64,000 nt of DNA from Pseudomonadota bacterium (GTDB lineage: Bacteria > Pseudomonadota > Gammaproteobacteria > Enterobacterales > Enterobacteriaceae). Below the pieces are notes generated by a model. That model ran no database searches. It was not told the DNA's origin and saw only the letters and a list, made by a program, of their open reading frames with translations. The DNA lies in the NCBI GenBank assembly GCA_018261615.1, contig JAGTSE010000005.1, positions 85,659 through 149,658 of the forward strand, in the 5' to 3' direction. This document shows, one piece after another, positions 25,010-33,596 of the stretch (positions within the stretch are counted from its first letter, which is position 1; each line of letters opens with the position of its first letter). A program made the translations under genes and the position numbers.

Positions 25010-26428
25010 TTACACAATCTGCAAAGTGCCTTGACGGAATTTGCGCTGATAAACAAAGGAAGTGAGGGCAACAGGGATCACCACAGCGATGGCCATCGCA
25101 AGCGTATAAACCTGCCAGTAGGTGGGTTGAATGGAGAGAATGCCTGGCAAACCGCCGACGCCGATACCATTCGCCATTACGCCGTTCAGACCACACAGCA
25201 ACCCGGCGAAGCCGGAGCCAACCATGGCGCACAGCATCGGGAAGCGGTATTTCAGGTTAATGCCGTACATCGCGGGTTCGGTTACGCCTAAAAAGGCGGA
25301 GATGGCGGCAGGCACGGAGACCTCACGTTCATTTTGTTTACGGCTGGCGATGATGATACCGACCACTGCCGAGCCCTGAGAGATATTGGAAAGCGCAATC
25401 AGTGGCCATACCGGCGTGCCGCCCATGCTCTGGATCATCTGCATATCGATCGCCAGCGTGGTTTGATGTACGCCAGTGATAACCAGCGGCGCATAGAGAA
25501 AACCAAACAGCGCAGCGCCAATCGGGGCAAAGCTGCCGGTCATCAGATGACGAACCATATAAGCCACGCCATCGCCAATCATGCGGCCGAACGGGCCGAT
25601 AAAGGCGTGGGCGAGGAACACCGCCAGCATTAACGAGCAGACCGGTACGACAACCAGATAGAGATAATCCGGCACCAGGCGTTTTAAGCGCGTTTCAATC
25701 ACACCCAGCATCAGACCCGCCAGCAGAGCCGGGATAACCTGCGCCTGATAACCGACTTTAGCGATGGTAAACAGGCCGAAATTCCATACTTCCGGCGTTT
25801 GCGAACCCAGTAGATAGGCATTCATCAGTTGCGGTGACACCAGCGTGATGCCCAGTACAATCCCGAGGATCGGCGTTCCGCCCATTTTGCGCACTGCTGA
25901 CCAGCAGATACCAACCGGCAAATAGAAGAAGATCGCTTCGCCAATCAGCCAAAGGAAGTCGTAGACCGTTTTCAGCGACGGGAACATTTGCGCCAGCGTC
26001 TGGCCATTGCTTATTGGTACATCGCCGATCACGTTACGAAAACCGAGAATCAGGCCTCCGCTGATCAGCGCCGGCAGCAGCGGGAAAAAGATCTCCGCGA
26101 AATGAGAGATCAGGCGCTCGTGCCATTTCATATTTTGGCGCGCCGCCAGCTTGGCCTGTTCTTTATCAGCATGCGCCAGGCCAGTGGCTTCGCGCAGCGC
26201 CTGGTAGTAGTCGCCAACGTTGGTGCCGATCACCACCTGAAACTGTCCGGCATTGGTGAAACAGCCTTTAACCATCGGCAACTGCTCAATCTCTTGCGGG
26301 TTGGCCGCTGCCGGATTGTTCAACACGAAGCGTAACCGCGTAATACAGTGGCTGACAGTAGCGATGTTTTCACGCCCGCCCACCAGTGCGATCAACTTCT
26401 CGATATCTGATTGATTTACTTTGCCCAT
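25010..26428 (-). CDS. treB: PTS trehalose-specific EIIBC component
   Basis: Inner-membrane permease that imports and phosphorylates trehalose, using the glucose EIIA (Crr). 472 residues. The EIIB domain at the N-terminus carries the phospho-Cys in TVSHCITRLRF (about residue 28); the EIIC domain spans about ten membrane segments from residue 100 on. The start MGKVNQSDIEKLIALVGGRE is preceded by AGAGG. Regulated by TreR through the palindrome at 26504-26515, and probably CRP. Confidence 0.96.
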   Translation of the reverse strand: MGKVNQSDIEKLIALVGGRENIATVSHCITRLRFVLNNPAAANPQEIEQLPMVKGCFTNAGQFQVVIGTNVGDYYQALREATGLAHADKEQAKLAARQNMKWHERLISHFAEIFFPLLPALISGGLILGFRNVIGDVPISNGQTLAQMFPSLKTVYDFLWLIGEAIFFYLPVGICWSAVRKMGGTPILGIVLGITLVSPQLMNAYLLGSQTPEVWNFGLFTIAKVGYQAQVIPALLAGLMLGVIETRLKRLVPDYLYLVVVPVCSLMLAVFLAHAFIGPFGRMIGDGVAYMVRHLMTGSFAPIGAALFGFLYAPLVITGVHQTTLAIDMQMIQSMGGTPVWPLIALSNISQGSAVVGIIIASRKQNEREVSVPAAISAFLGVTEPAMYGINLKYRFPMLCAMVGSGFAGLLCGLNGVMANGIGVGGLPGILSIQPTYWQVYTLAMAIAVVIPVALTSFVYQRKFRQGTLQIV

Positions 26429-26503
26429 CAAGGTGCCTCTCGAAGGAGAAATGATGCGTAATGACCGGAGCAAAGCGTAACCAGTAGCAAAAAAATAAAA
26501 AAT

Positions 26504-26515
26504 GGGAACGTTCCC
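26504..26515. promoter_or_regulatory. TreR operator
   Basis: Perfect palindrome GGGAACGTTCCC with the central CpG typical of LacI-family operators, between treR and treB. A CRP-like TGTGATCTTCGCTTGA lies about 17 nt further upstream on the minus strand. Confidence 0.75.
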
Positions 26516-26553
26516 TAAATCAAGCGAAGATCACAATAAACCGTACGGCACAA

Positions 26554-27501
26554 TCAGACGAGTTTGGCGGGGATCACAATTTGTCGTAAATCAGCACGAC
26601 CATTAACTTGTTCGATTAACTGGGCAGCGGCCTGGCGGCCTGCCTGAGCATATCCCGGATCGACGGTAACAATTTCCGGGTGCAGGAACTTCATTAACGG
26701 CGTGTTACCCACGCTGGCAAGTTGCAGGTTTTCGATGCGCTGTTGCTGCAAGTATTTGCTGGCACCCAGCGCCAGCGTATCGGTAGCGCACAGTAGCGCA
26801 GTGGTTTGCGGCGTCAGCACTTCAGCAACATGGTCGTAACCCTGCTTCATGGCAAGGCCCGGCAGCACGGAGAGCGGCTCAAGCTGGTATTGCTGGCAGC
26901 ATGCCAGATAAGCATCGTGGCGGAGTTTGCCGGTAGTGACATCACTTTGCGGTACGCCGATAAAGCTGATATGGCGATGGCCCTGAGCGTAGAGTTTTTC
27001 CATCAATAGCTGAATGGCGCCCTCGTCGTCGTAACAAACCGAAGAAAAACCATTTGCGTCGCGCGCCAGCAGCACCAACGATGACTGCCAGGAGGCCAGC
27101 AGCTCTTCGGTAATGCCGGTAAAACCAAACAGCACGACGCCGTCGATATTGCGGTGACTCAGCATCTGCAAATGCTCGCCGACCAGTTCCGGCGAAAACT
27201 GGCTCTCCATCATGATCGGGTCGTAACCCTGTTCGTAGAAGGCGGGGAGCATGGTCTGTACCGCCAGGTTTTCCGACAGGGAATCGAGACGCGAGACGAT
27301 AATCGCCACCACTTTGTCGCTTTGTCCGCGCATGGCGCGTGCGGAACGGGAAGGGGAGAAACCGTGTTGATTGACGATGGCCTCCACTTTTTCGCGCGTC
27401 CGCTGGCTCACGCCGCTTTCATTATTCAGCACGCGGGAAACGGTGGATTTCCCCACCCCGCTTAAACGCGCAATATCTTTGATTGTCAGCCGGTTTTGCA
27501 T
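26554..27501 (-). CDS. treR: Trehalose operon repressor
   Basis: LacI/GalR-family repressor of treBC, with trehalose 6-phosphate as inducer in E. coli. 315 residues, equal to the E. coli protein. HTH at residues 5-25 (LTIKDIARLSGVGKSTVSRV) with the hinge helix RSARAMRGQS; periplasmic-binding-protein-like effector domain follows. The start MQNRLTIKD at 27501 is chosen; an ATG at 27564 adds an unrelated extension. Confidence 0.96.
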   Translation of the reverse strand: MQNRLTIKDIARLSGVGKSTVSRVLNNESGVSQRTREKVEAIVNQHGFSPSRSARAMRGQSDKVVAIIVSRLDSLSENLAVQTMLPAFYEQGYDPIMMESQFSPELVGEHLQMLSHRNIDGVVLFGFTGITEELLASWQSSLVLLARDANGFSSVCYDDEGAIQLLMEKLYAQGHRHISFIGVPQSDVTTGKLRHDAYLACCQQYQLEPLSVLPGLAMKQGYDHVAEVLTPQTTALLCATDTLALGASKYLQQQRIENLQLASVGNTPLMKFLHPEIVTVDPGYAQAGRQAAAQLIEQVNGRADLRQIVIPAKLV

Positions 27502-27620
27502 GCGTCCAGTCCTGTTCCTTATTAAGGCGTATTGCAGAATAGAAGAGTTTCGTTCAGGTTCCAACCGCTCAGCAATGAGCTAAGTCTGGTTTATGCACTT
27601 TGCGCGGCTAAATATCGTTG

Positions 27621-27655
27621 CGTATACGTTTGGTTTAATTCAGCGGAGCTATGAT
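27621..27655 (+). promoter_or_regulatory. PhoP box and -10 of the mgtA promoter
   Basis: CGTATA-CGTTT-GGTTTA (27621-27637) is a (T/G)GTTTA-N5-(T/G)GTTTA direct repeat, placed 12 bp before a TATGAT -10 (27650-27655). That spacing is standard for PhoP-activated promoters, so transcription should begin near 27662 under low Mg2+. Confidence 0.65.
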
Positions 27656-27661
27656 GCCGCC

Positions 27662-27995
27662 ACGTAGTTTTACGAATGCAATTCTTACCCTTACCGGAGG
27701 CCTGATGGATCCCGATCCCACACCTCTCCCGCGATGGAGAACTTCCCGGTAAGCCTGCTTTTGCTGCCTTACCGGATGCGTAAGGTAGCGACATTCTTGT
27801 CCCTGCCCAAACAGAAACGCCAGTTGGCGCGGCGTTGCTACGTCATTTGCGAAAAATTTATACCCATTATTCATGCTGTATCGAGGCGGCAAGGTATTCA
27901 ACTCCTCGCTTAGCGCCAGGGGTTTACCGCTGCGATCGGGCCTGAAAGATGATGTGCAGAAGGCACCCGTGTGATGCGGGGGCAAGGATATAACA
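27662..27995 (+). promoter_or_regulatory. mgtA 5' leader (Mg2+/proline-sensing)
   Basis: About 330 nt of untranslated leader between the PhoP promoter and mgtA, including the mgtL peptide. In Salmonella this leader folds into alternative stem-loops that control Rho-dependent termination according to Mg2+ and mgtL translation. The position and the mgtL ORF are seen; the alternative folds were not computed. Confidence 0.6.
27705..27752 (+). CDS. mgtL: mgtA leader peptide MgtL
   Basis: Fifteen-codon ORF encoding MDPDPTPLPRWRTSR, preceded by GGAGG at 27696-27700. It is close to Salmonella MgtL, which starts MEPDPTPLPRRR, and keeps all four prolines of that segment. Slow translation of the Pro codons under low Mg2+ or low proline favours read-through into mgtA. 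Too short for ordinary gene finders. Confidence 0.85.
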   Translation: MDPDPTPLPRWRTSR

Positions 27996-30704
27996 ATGTT
28001 GAAAAACTTCACCCGGCAGCTCTTCGCTCGCCTGAACCGCCATTTACCGCGTCGCCTGGTACAGCGCGATCCGCTGCCCGGCGTACAGACCGTCAGCCAC
28101 GATGATATTCCCGCGTCGATGGGCGAACGCTGCCTGTCGATTGCTGCGATGGAACCGACACTGCTGTGGCAAACTTTTGCCAGCCACCCGGAAGGGCTCA
28201 CCGCGCAGGAAGTGGCGAAGGCGCGCGAAACTCACGGTGAAAACCTGATCCCGGCGCAGAAACCGTCACCGTGGTGGGTACATCTGTGGAGCTGCTACCG
28301 CAACCCGTTCAACTTGCTGCTCACCTGCCTTGGGGTGATTTCTTATGCTTCGGAAGATCTGTTCGCCTCTGGCGTGATTGCGCTGATGGTGGCGATTTCC
28401 ACCTTGCTCAACTTCCTGCAAGAAGCGCGTTCCACCAAAGCAGCGGATGCGCTGAAAGCGATGGTCAGCAACACCGCGACGGTGCTGCGGGTGGTGAATG
28501 AAAAGGGCGAGAATAACTGGTGCGAGATCCCTATCGATCAACTGGTGCCAGGCGATATCGTCAAGCTGGCGGCGGGCGACATGATCCCGGCGGATCTACG
28601 CGTTTTGCAGGCGCGGGATCTGTTCGTTGCCCAGGCGTCACTAACTGGTGAATCTCTGCCGGTAGAAAAAGTGGCAACCAGCCGCCAGACGGAGCAGAAA
28701 AACCCGCTTGAGTGCGACACGCTGTGCTTTATGGGCACCAATGTGGTGAGCGGAACCGCACAGGCAATGGTGGTTGGCACGGGCGGCAACACCTGGTTCG
28801 GGCAACTGGCCGGGCGCGTCAGTGAACAAGAAAGCGAACCGAACGCCTTTCAGAAAGGGATCAGCCGCGTCAGCATGCTGCTGATCCGCTTTATGCTGGT
28901 GATGACGCCGATCGTTTTGTTGATCAACGGCTTTACCAAAGGTGACTGGTGGGAAGCGGCGCTGTTTGCCCTCTCGGTTGCCGTTGGCCTGACGCCGGAA
29001 ATGTTGCCGATGATTGTGACCTCGACGCTGGCGCGCGGCGCGGTAAAACTGTCGAAACAGAAAGTGATCGTTAAACATTTGGATGCGATCCAGAACTTTG
29101 GCGCGATGGATATTCTGTGTACCGACAAAACAGGTACTCTGACGCAGGATAAGATCGTGCTGGAAACGCACACCGATATCAGCGGCAAGGTCAGCGAATG
29201 GGTGCTGCACAGCGCATGGCTGAACAGCCACTATCAGACCGGGCTGAAAAACCTGCTGGACACCGCCGTGCTGGAAGGCGTCGATGCGGAAGTGGCGCAG
29301 ACGCTCTCTTCGGGCTGGCGCAAAGTGGATGAGATCCCGTTTGATTTTGAACGCCGCCGGATGTCGGTGGTGGTTGCCCAACAGGCTGATGTGCATCAAC
29401 TGATCTGCAAAGGCGCGCTGACGGAAATTCTCAGCGTGTGCTCACAGGTACGTTTTAATGGCGAGATTTTCCCGCTGGATGACACCATGCTGCGGCGCAT
29501 TGAACGCGTCACCAGCACCCTGAACCGCCAGGGGCTGCGCGTGGTGGCGGTAGCGACCAAATACCTGCCCGCGCGCACGGGAGATTATCAGCGTGCGGAT
29601 GAATCGGATCTGATCCTCGAAGGCTACATTGCGTTCCTCGATCCGCCGAAAGAAACCACCGCTCCGGCACTGAAGGCACTAAAAGCCAGCGGCATCACCG
29701 TTAAGATCCTCACCGGCGACAGCGAGCTCGTGGCCACCAAAGTGTGCCATGAAGTTGGGCTGGAAGTGGGCGATGCGCTGACCGGCAGCGAAATTGAACA
29801 TTTGAGCGATGATGAACTGGCGCAGATGGCGAAACATATTACGCTGTTTGCCCGCCTGACGCCGCTGCATAAAGAGCGCATTGTTCGCTTGCTGAAACGT
29901 GAAGGGCATGTGGTCGGCTTTATGGGCGACGGCATTAACGATGCCCCGGCGCTGCGCGCGGCGGATATCGGTATTTCCGTGGATAGCGCGGTCGATATCG
30001 CCCGTGAAGCCGCCGATATCATCCTGCTGGAAAAGAGTCTGATGGTGTTGGAAGAAGGGGTTATTGAAGGGCGTCGGACGTTCTCCAACATGCTGAAATA
30101 CATTAAAATGACGGCCAGTTCTAACTTTGGTAACGTCTTCAGTGTGCTGGTTGCGAGTGCCTTCCTGCCGTTTCTGCCGATGCTGCCATTACACTTACTG
30201 ATTCAGAACCTGCTGTATGATGTATCGCAGGTGGCGATCCCGTTTGATAACGTTGACGACGAGCAAATTGCTAAACCGCAGCGCTGGAACCCGGCAGATC
30301 TCGGGCGGTTTATGATCTTCTTCGGGCCGATCAGTTCAATCTTCGATATTGTGACCTTCTGCGTGATGTGGTGGGTGTTCAAAGCCAATGTGCCGGAAGC
30401 GCAAACTCTGTTCCAGTCTGGCTGGTTTGTGGTTGGCTTACTGTCGCAAACGTTGATTGTGCATATGATCCGTACCCGTCGCGTGCCGTTTATTCAGAGC
30501 TGCGCCGCATGGCCGCTGATTGTCATGACGCTGATGGTGATTTGCGTCGGCATTGCGCTGCCGTTCTCTCCGCTGGCGAGCTACCTGCAATTGCAGGCGC
30601 TGCCACTGAGCTACTTCCCGTGGCTGGTGGCGATTCTGGCAGGTTATATGACGTTGACCCAGTTGATGAAAGGCTTTTACAGCCGTCGCTATGGCTGGCA
30701 GTAA
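27996..30704 (+). CDS. mgtA: Magnesium-importing P-type ATPase
   Basis: Inner-membrane P3B-type ATPase that brings Mg2+ into the cytosol. 902 residues (898 in E. coli). The phosphorylation motif DKTGT is at Asp377; the actuator loop SLTGESLPV, ATP-binding KGALTE, and hinge GDGINDAPAL are all present, with about ten membrane segments. The start follows AAGGAT. Expression is expected from PhoP and the mgtL leader. Confidence 0.98.
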   Translation: MLKNFTRQLFARLNRHLPRRLVQRDPLPGVQTVSHDDIPASMGERCLSIAAMEPTLLWQTFASHPEGLTAQEVAKARETHGENLIPAQKPSPWWVHLWSCYRNPFNLLLTCLGVISYASEDLFASGVIALMVAISTLLNFLQEARSTKAADALKAMVSNTATVLRVVNEKGENNWCEIPIDQLVPGDIVKLAAGDMIPADLRVLQARDLFVAQASLTGESLPVEKVATSRQTEQKNPLECDTLCFMGTNVVSGTAQAMVVGTGGNTWFGQLAGRVSEQESEPNAFQKGISRVSMLLIRFMLVMTPIVLLINGFTKGDWWEAALFALSVAVGLTPEMLPMIVTSTLARGAVKLSKQKVIVKHLDAIQNFGAMDILCTDKTGTLTQDKIVLETHTDISGKVSEWVLHSAWLNSHYQTGLKNLLDTAVLEGVDAEVAQTLSSGWRKVDEIPFDFERRRMSVVVAQQADVHQLICKGALTEILSVCSQVRFNGEIFPLDDTMLRRIERVTSTLNRQGLRVVAVATKYLPARTGDYQRADESDLILEGYIAFLDPPKETTAPALKALKASGITVKILTGDSELVATKVCHEVGLEVGDALTGSEIEHLSDDELAQMAKHITLFARLTPLHKERIVRLLKREGHVVGFMGDGINDAPALRAADIGISVDSAVDIAREAADIILLEKSLMVLEEGVIEGRRTFSNMLKYIKMTASSNFGNVFSVLVASAFLPFLPMLPLHLLIQNLLYDVSQVAIPFDNVDDEQIAKPQRWNPADLGRFMIFFGPISSIFDIVTFCVMWWVFKANVPEAQTLFQSGWFVVGLLSQTLIVHMIRTRRVPFIQSCAAWPLIVMTLMVICVGIALPFSPLASYLQLQALPLSYFPWLVAILAGYMTLTQLMKGFYSRRYGWQ

Positions 30705-30710
30705 TCCGTT

Positions 30711-30892
30711 AATTGCCTGGTGGCGCTATGCTTACTGGGCCTACGGTACTGTTGCGTGCGGTGAGGAAAGTCGTTTTGCCGCGTTTCATGCCGGATGACG
30801 GCGGGCTTAGCTGATGTGCGGAATGTTACAGGCCGGATGGCGGCTTCGCTTATCCGGCCTGTAAACGGGTTTGCCGGATAAGTTTTGCGGCC
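30711..30892. repeat. REP-like cluster after mgtA
   Basis: Several units resembling enteric REPs: GCCTGGTGGCGCTATGCTTA, GCCGGATGACGGCGGGCTTA and CCGGATGGCGGCTTCGCTTA with following TCCGGCC. They fill the mgtA-ridA gap (convergent genes) and can act as 3'-end stabilisers. Confidence 0.7.
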
Positions 30893-30906
30893 ACCCGGTA
30901 TACGAA

Positions 30907-31293
30907 TTAGCGACGTACGGCGATCGCTTCAATCTCGATTTTCACATCTTTCGGCAGGCGCGCCACTTCCACGCAGGAACGCGCCGGGAAGGTGGCGTTA
31001 TGCTCGGCGAAAAAGGCTTCGTAAGTGGCGTTAACGGTGGCGAAATCGTTAAGATCTTTCACGAACACTGTGGTTTTCACAATGTCGCCCACTTTCAGAC
31101 CGGCAGCTTCGACGATCGCTTTCACGTTGTCGAGAGACTGGCGTGCCTGTGCGGCGACATCTTCCGGCACGCTGCCGGTTTTCGGATCGACCGGGATCTG
31201 GCCGGATGTGAGGATCATATTGCCGAGATCAACAGCCTGCACATAAGGGCCGATGGCAGCTGGCGCATTTTCCGTCGCGATAACTTTAGTCAT
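30907..31293 (-). CDS. ridA: 2-iminobutanoate/2-iminopropanoate deaminase RidA
   Basis: Cytosolic trimeric enzyme that hydrolyses reactive enamine/imine products of PLP enzymes such as threonine dehydratase. 128 residues; the start MTKVIATENAPAAIGPYVQA and the late catalytic Arg in ARSCVEVARLPKDVKIEIEA are conserved. It is downstream of pyrBI as in E. coli. Confidence 0.97.
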   Translation of the reverse strand: MTKVIATENAPAAIGPYVQAVDLGNMILTSGQIPVDPKTGSVPEDVAAQARQSLDNVKAIVEAAGLKVGDIVKTTVFVKDLNDFATVNATYEAFFAEHNATFPARSCVEVARLPKDVKIEIEAIAVRR

Positions 31294-31375
31294 GATGTTT
31301 CCTGAATATCAGCGGTAATAAGGTGGCGGTCATTATACACGTTATCGCACAGACCGCCTCTTTACTGGCTGGGCG

Positions 31376-31837
31376 TTAATTGGCCAGCACGACGTGATGC
31401 GAGAACTCTTTCTCGCAGTATTTGCACTTCAGCGCGATATCCTGCTCGCGTTGTTTCACCGCAAAGCTGGAAGCGACCGGCTCGGCATGGCTGATGCAGT
31501 TGCTGTTCGGGCACACCAGTACGCCATTGATGCGTTCCGGCAGGTTCGGGCGCGATTTGCCCACCACTTCATACTCATCAATCCGGTTGACGGTGGCCTG
31601 CGGCGCATACAGCGCCAACTGGTTGACCTGCTCATCGGTGAGAAACGTGTTCTCGATTTTGATCAAATCTTTGCGACCCATTTCGCCGGACGGCAGGTTA
31701 AGGCCGATGGTAATGCGCTGGTCGGTTTCCGTCAGTTTGAACAGCGTCAACAGCTTGAACCCGACGCGGGCAGGGATGTGGTCAATCACGGTGCCGCGTT
31801 TAATGGCTTCGACCTGAAGTTTATTATCGTGTGTCAT
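31376..31837 (-). CDS. pyrI: Aspartate carbamoyltransferase regulatory chain
   Basis: 153-residue allosteric subunit that binds CTP/ATP and the catalytic PyrB trimers. The zinc domain carries Cys in CPNSNC and CKYC near residues 109-141. The start [20 protein letters not shown] is preceded by GGGGGAAACG; it follows pyrB by 13 nt. Confidence 0.97.
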   Translation of the reverse strand: MTHDNKLQVEAIKRGTVIDHIPARVGFKLLTLFKLTETDQRITIGLNLPSGEMGRKDLIKIENTFLTDEQVNQLALYAPQATVNRIDEYEVVGKSRPNLPERINGVLVCPNSNCISHAEPVASSFAVKQREQDIALKCKYCEKEFSHHVVLAN

Positions 31838-31850
31838 TGTCGTTTCCCCC

Positions 31851-32786
31851 TTACAGAGCCAAATCGCGATTGAGAACCAGCGCCAGCAGAGCCTGGCGGG
31901 CGAAAATACCGTTGCCAGCCTGCTGGAAATACCAGGCGTGCGGTGTTTTATCAACGTCGGTGGTGATCTCGTCAATGCGCGGCAGCGGATGCAGCACCTT
32001 CATATTGCTGCGTGCGCCGGTCAGATCGCTGGCGCGCAAAACAAACTGCGCTTTGACGTTGGCGTATTCCGACGGGTCCAGACGCTCTTTCTGTACGCGG
32101 GTCATATAAAGGATATCCACTTCCGCCATCACCTCTTCGATGCTGGCGTGCACGCTCCAGGCCATGCCTTTCTCGTCGAGCATATCCAGAATGTACTGCG
32201 GCATCGCCAGTGCATCCGGGGCGATAAAGTAGAAGCGGTTGCTGCTGAATTTTGCCAGCGCCTGCGCCAGTGAATGCACGGTACGGCCATATTTCAGGTC
32301 GCCGACCATGGCGATATGCAGGTTTTCAAGGCGCCCCTGCGTCTCCTGAATGGTGAAGAGATCAAGCAGCGTTTGCGTCGGATGTTGGTTGGCGCCGTCA
32401 CCAGCGTTCAGCACCGGAATACCGCCGGAAAATTCGGTCGCCAGACGCGCTGCGCCCTCCTGCGGGTGGCGCATCACAATGGCATCCACATAGGTGCTGA
32501 TAACCGAAATGGTGTCTGCCAGCGTTTCGCCCTTCTTACCCAGCGACGTGTTGCTGCTGTCGGAAAAGCCGACTACGCTCGCGCCGAGACGGTGCATGGA
32601 GGTTTCAAATGACAGACGCGTACGGGTGGATGCTTCAAAGAAGCAACTGGCGATCACTTTATGCTTGAGCAGCTCTGGCTGGGGGTTGGCCTTCAGTCGT
32701 GCAGCGGTGTTAAGCACCAGTTCCAGTTCTTCGCGGCTGAGATCGTTTATGGAAATGATATGTTTCTGATATAGCGGATTAGCCAT
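31851..32786 (-). CDS. pyrB: Aspartate carbamoyltransferase catalytic chain
   Basis: First committed step of pyrimidine synthesis: carbamoyl phosphate plus aspartate to N-carbamoyl-aspartate. 311 residues as in E. coli. Carbamoyl-phosphate motif [13 protein letters not shown] is at about residues 48-60, followed by [11 protein letters not shown] and [11 protein letters not shown]. The start at 32786 has CAGGAGATAACC. Expression depends on the pyrL attenuator. Confidence 0.98.
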   Translation of the reverse strand: MANPLYQKHIISINDLSREELELVLNTAARLKANPQPELLKHKVIASCFFEASTRTRLSFETSMHRLGASVVGFSDSSNTSLGKKGETLADTISVISTYVDAIVMRHPQEGAARLATEFSGGIPVLNAGDGANQHPTQTLLDLFTIQETQGRLENLHIAMVGDLKYGRTVHSLAQALAKFSSNRFYFIAPDALAMPQYILDMLDEKGMAWSVHASIEEVMAEVDILYMTRVQKERLDPSEYANVKAQFVLRASDLTGARSNMKVLHPLPRIDEITTDVDKTPHAWYFQQAGNGIFARQALLALVLNRDLAL

Positions 32787-32809
32787 GGTTATCTCCTGAC
32801 GACTGCGCA

Positions 32810-32835
32810 AAAAAAAGCCCCTCAATAGAGGGGCT
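32810..32835 (-). terminator. pyrBI attenuator
   Basis: Stem CCCCTC / GAGGGG with a 4-nt TATT loop and GC following, then eight T, located at the end of the pyrL leader and 25 nt before pyrB. Coupled leader translation and UTP-sensitive RNA polymerase pausing control read-through in E. coli. Confidence 0.9.
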
Positions 32836-32926
32836 GTGAAATAGGGTTAGCAACGGGAAAGAAAAACGGCAGGCCAGCGCCTTTTTTCAGACGCGGTAAG
32901 ACAGTTTGTCGTACACACTGGACCAT
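32822..32926 (-). CDS. pyrL: pyrBI operon leader peptide PyrL
   Basis: A 34-codon leader beginning [20 protein letters not shown] and including PFFFP, close to E. coli PyrL (44 residues) but ending earlier. GGGAGGAAGC precedes the start. Its stop codon lies inside the attenuator hairpin, as needed for a translating ribosome to block termination. The U-rich FFF region corresponds to the UTP-sensing tract. Confidence 0.9.
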   Translation of the reverse strand: MVQCVRQTVLPRLKKGAGLPFFFPVANPISQPLY

Positions 32927-33025
32927 GCTTCCTCCCGGCAAATTGTCCCGGATTATACGCAGCTACTTTTTTGGATCAAGCGATTGATGCACATTTTACG
33001 CAGTGCAAACGGTTCTCTTTGAATA

Positions 33026-33505
33026 CTAATGCGTTCTAAGTAGATAATTAATTTTTTTGTGTACTAACGCCGTATGCTTTACTGCTCTGGGCGCAACCCA
33101 GACAATACTGCTCCCTCCCACGACGCCGAGGATTTCTGGCAACTGGTGGTAATCCAGAATGCGTGCCACGGCGCGGCCATATCCGGCCACGGTGTGAATA
33201 AGGATAAATTCGCTATTATGCTCGACGCTGATCACCATTTCAGAGACAGTGCGGGCGGCGTCCGGCACCGGGCGTAGCTGCGGATTCAGCGCATAAATTT
33301 TTTGTCCTTTGGCGTTGCGGATTTTTATCACGCCGAGCAGGTTCAACAGGCGGGACACGGTGGACTGGCTAATAGAGTCAAAACCGTGGTAGTGCAAATC
33401 GCGACGGATTGCTTCCTGCGAAAGGTAGCTTTTTTCGCTAATCAAGCGCAGGCAAACGGCCAATTGAAGCTGCTCTTTCGGTGAATAATCTCCATATTCC
33501 ATCAT
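33026..33505 (-). CDS. ArgR-family regulator, paralogue linked to the ADI operon
   Basis: A 159-residue relative of ArgR. The N-terminal winged helix includes DSISQSTVSRLLNLLGVIKI near residues 43-62. The C-terminal oligomerisation domain is recognisable (ILGVVGGSSIVWVAP), but the two adjacent Asp that bind arginine in ArgR (GDDT) read Gly-Ser-Ser here. Salmonella has a similar paralogue at the end of its arc locus. It lies downstream of the permease after a terminator, and probably controls the arc genes. Confidence 0.85.
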   Translation of the reverse strand: MMEYGDYSPKEQLQLAVCLRLISEKSYLSQEAIRRDLHYHGFDSISQSTVSRLLNLLGVIKIRNAKGQKIYALNPQLRPVPDAARTVSEMVISVEHNSEFILIHTVAGYGRAVARILDYHQLPEILGVVGGSSIVWVAPRAVKHTALVHKKINYLLRTH

Positions 33506-33529
33506 CTTTTTCTCGTATTCAGTTGCCGA

Positions 33530-33563
33530 AAAAAAACGCCCGGCAGCTCAACGACTGCCGGGC
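33530..33563 (-). terminator. Terminator between the permease and the ArgR paralogue
   Basis: On the minus strand GCCCGGCAG / CTGCCGGGC with an 8-nt loop is followed by GTTTTTTTT. It would partly insulate the regulator from the arc operon. Confidence 0.85.
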
Positions 33564-33596
33564 CTGGTTATGCCGTGCGCGGCCGGAAGCGACGCG

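Noticed and set aside
24966..25232. Upstream extension of the treC frame
   Set aside because: It overlaps the end of treB in another frame and TreC begins at MNTLPHWW.
30711..30892. CRISPR array
   Set aside because: The repeats here are REP palindromes with irregular spacing; no regular repeat-spacer pattern exists anywhere in the window.
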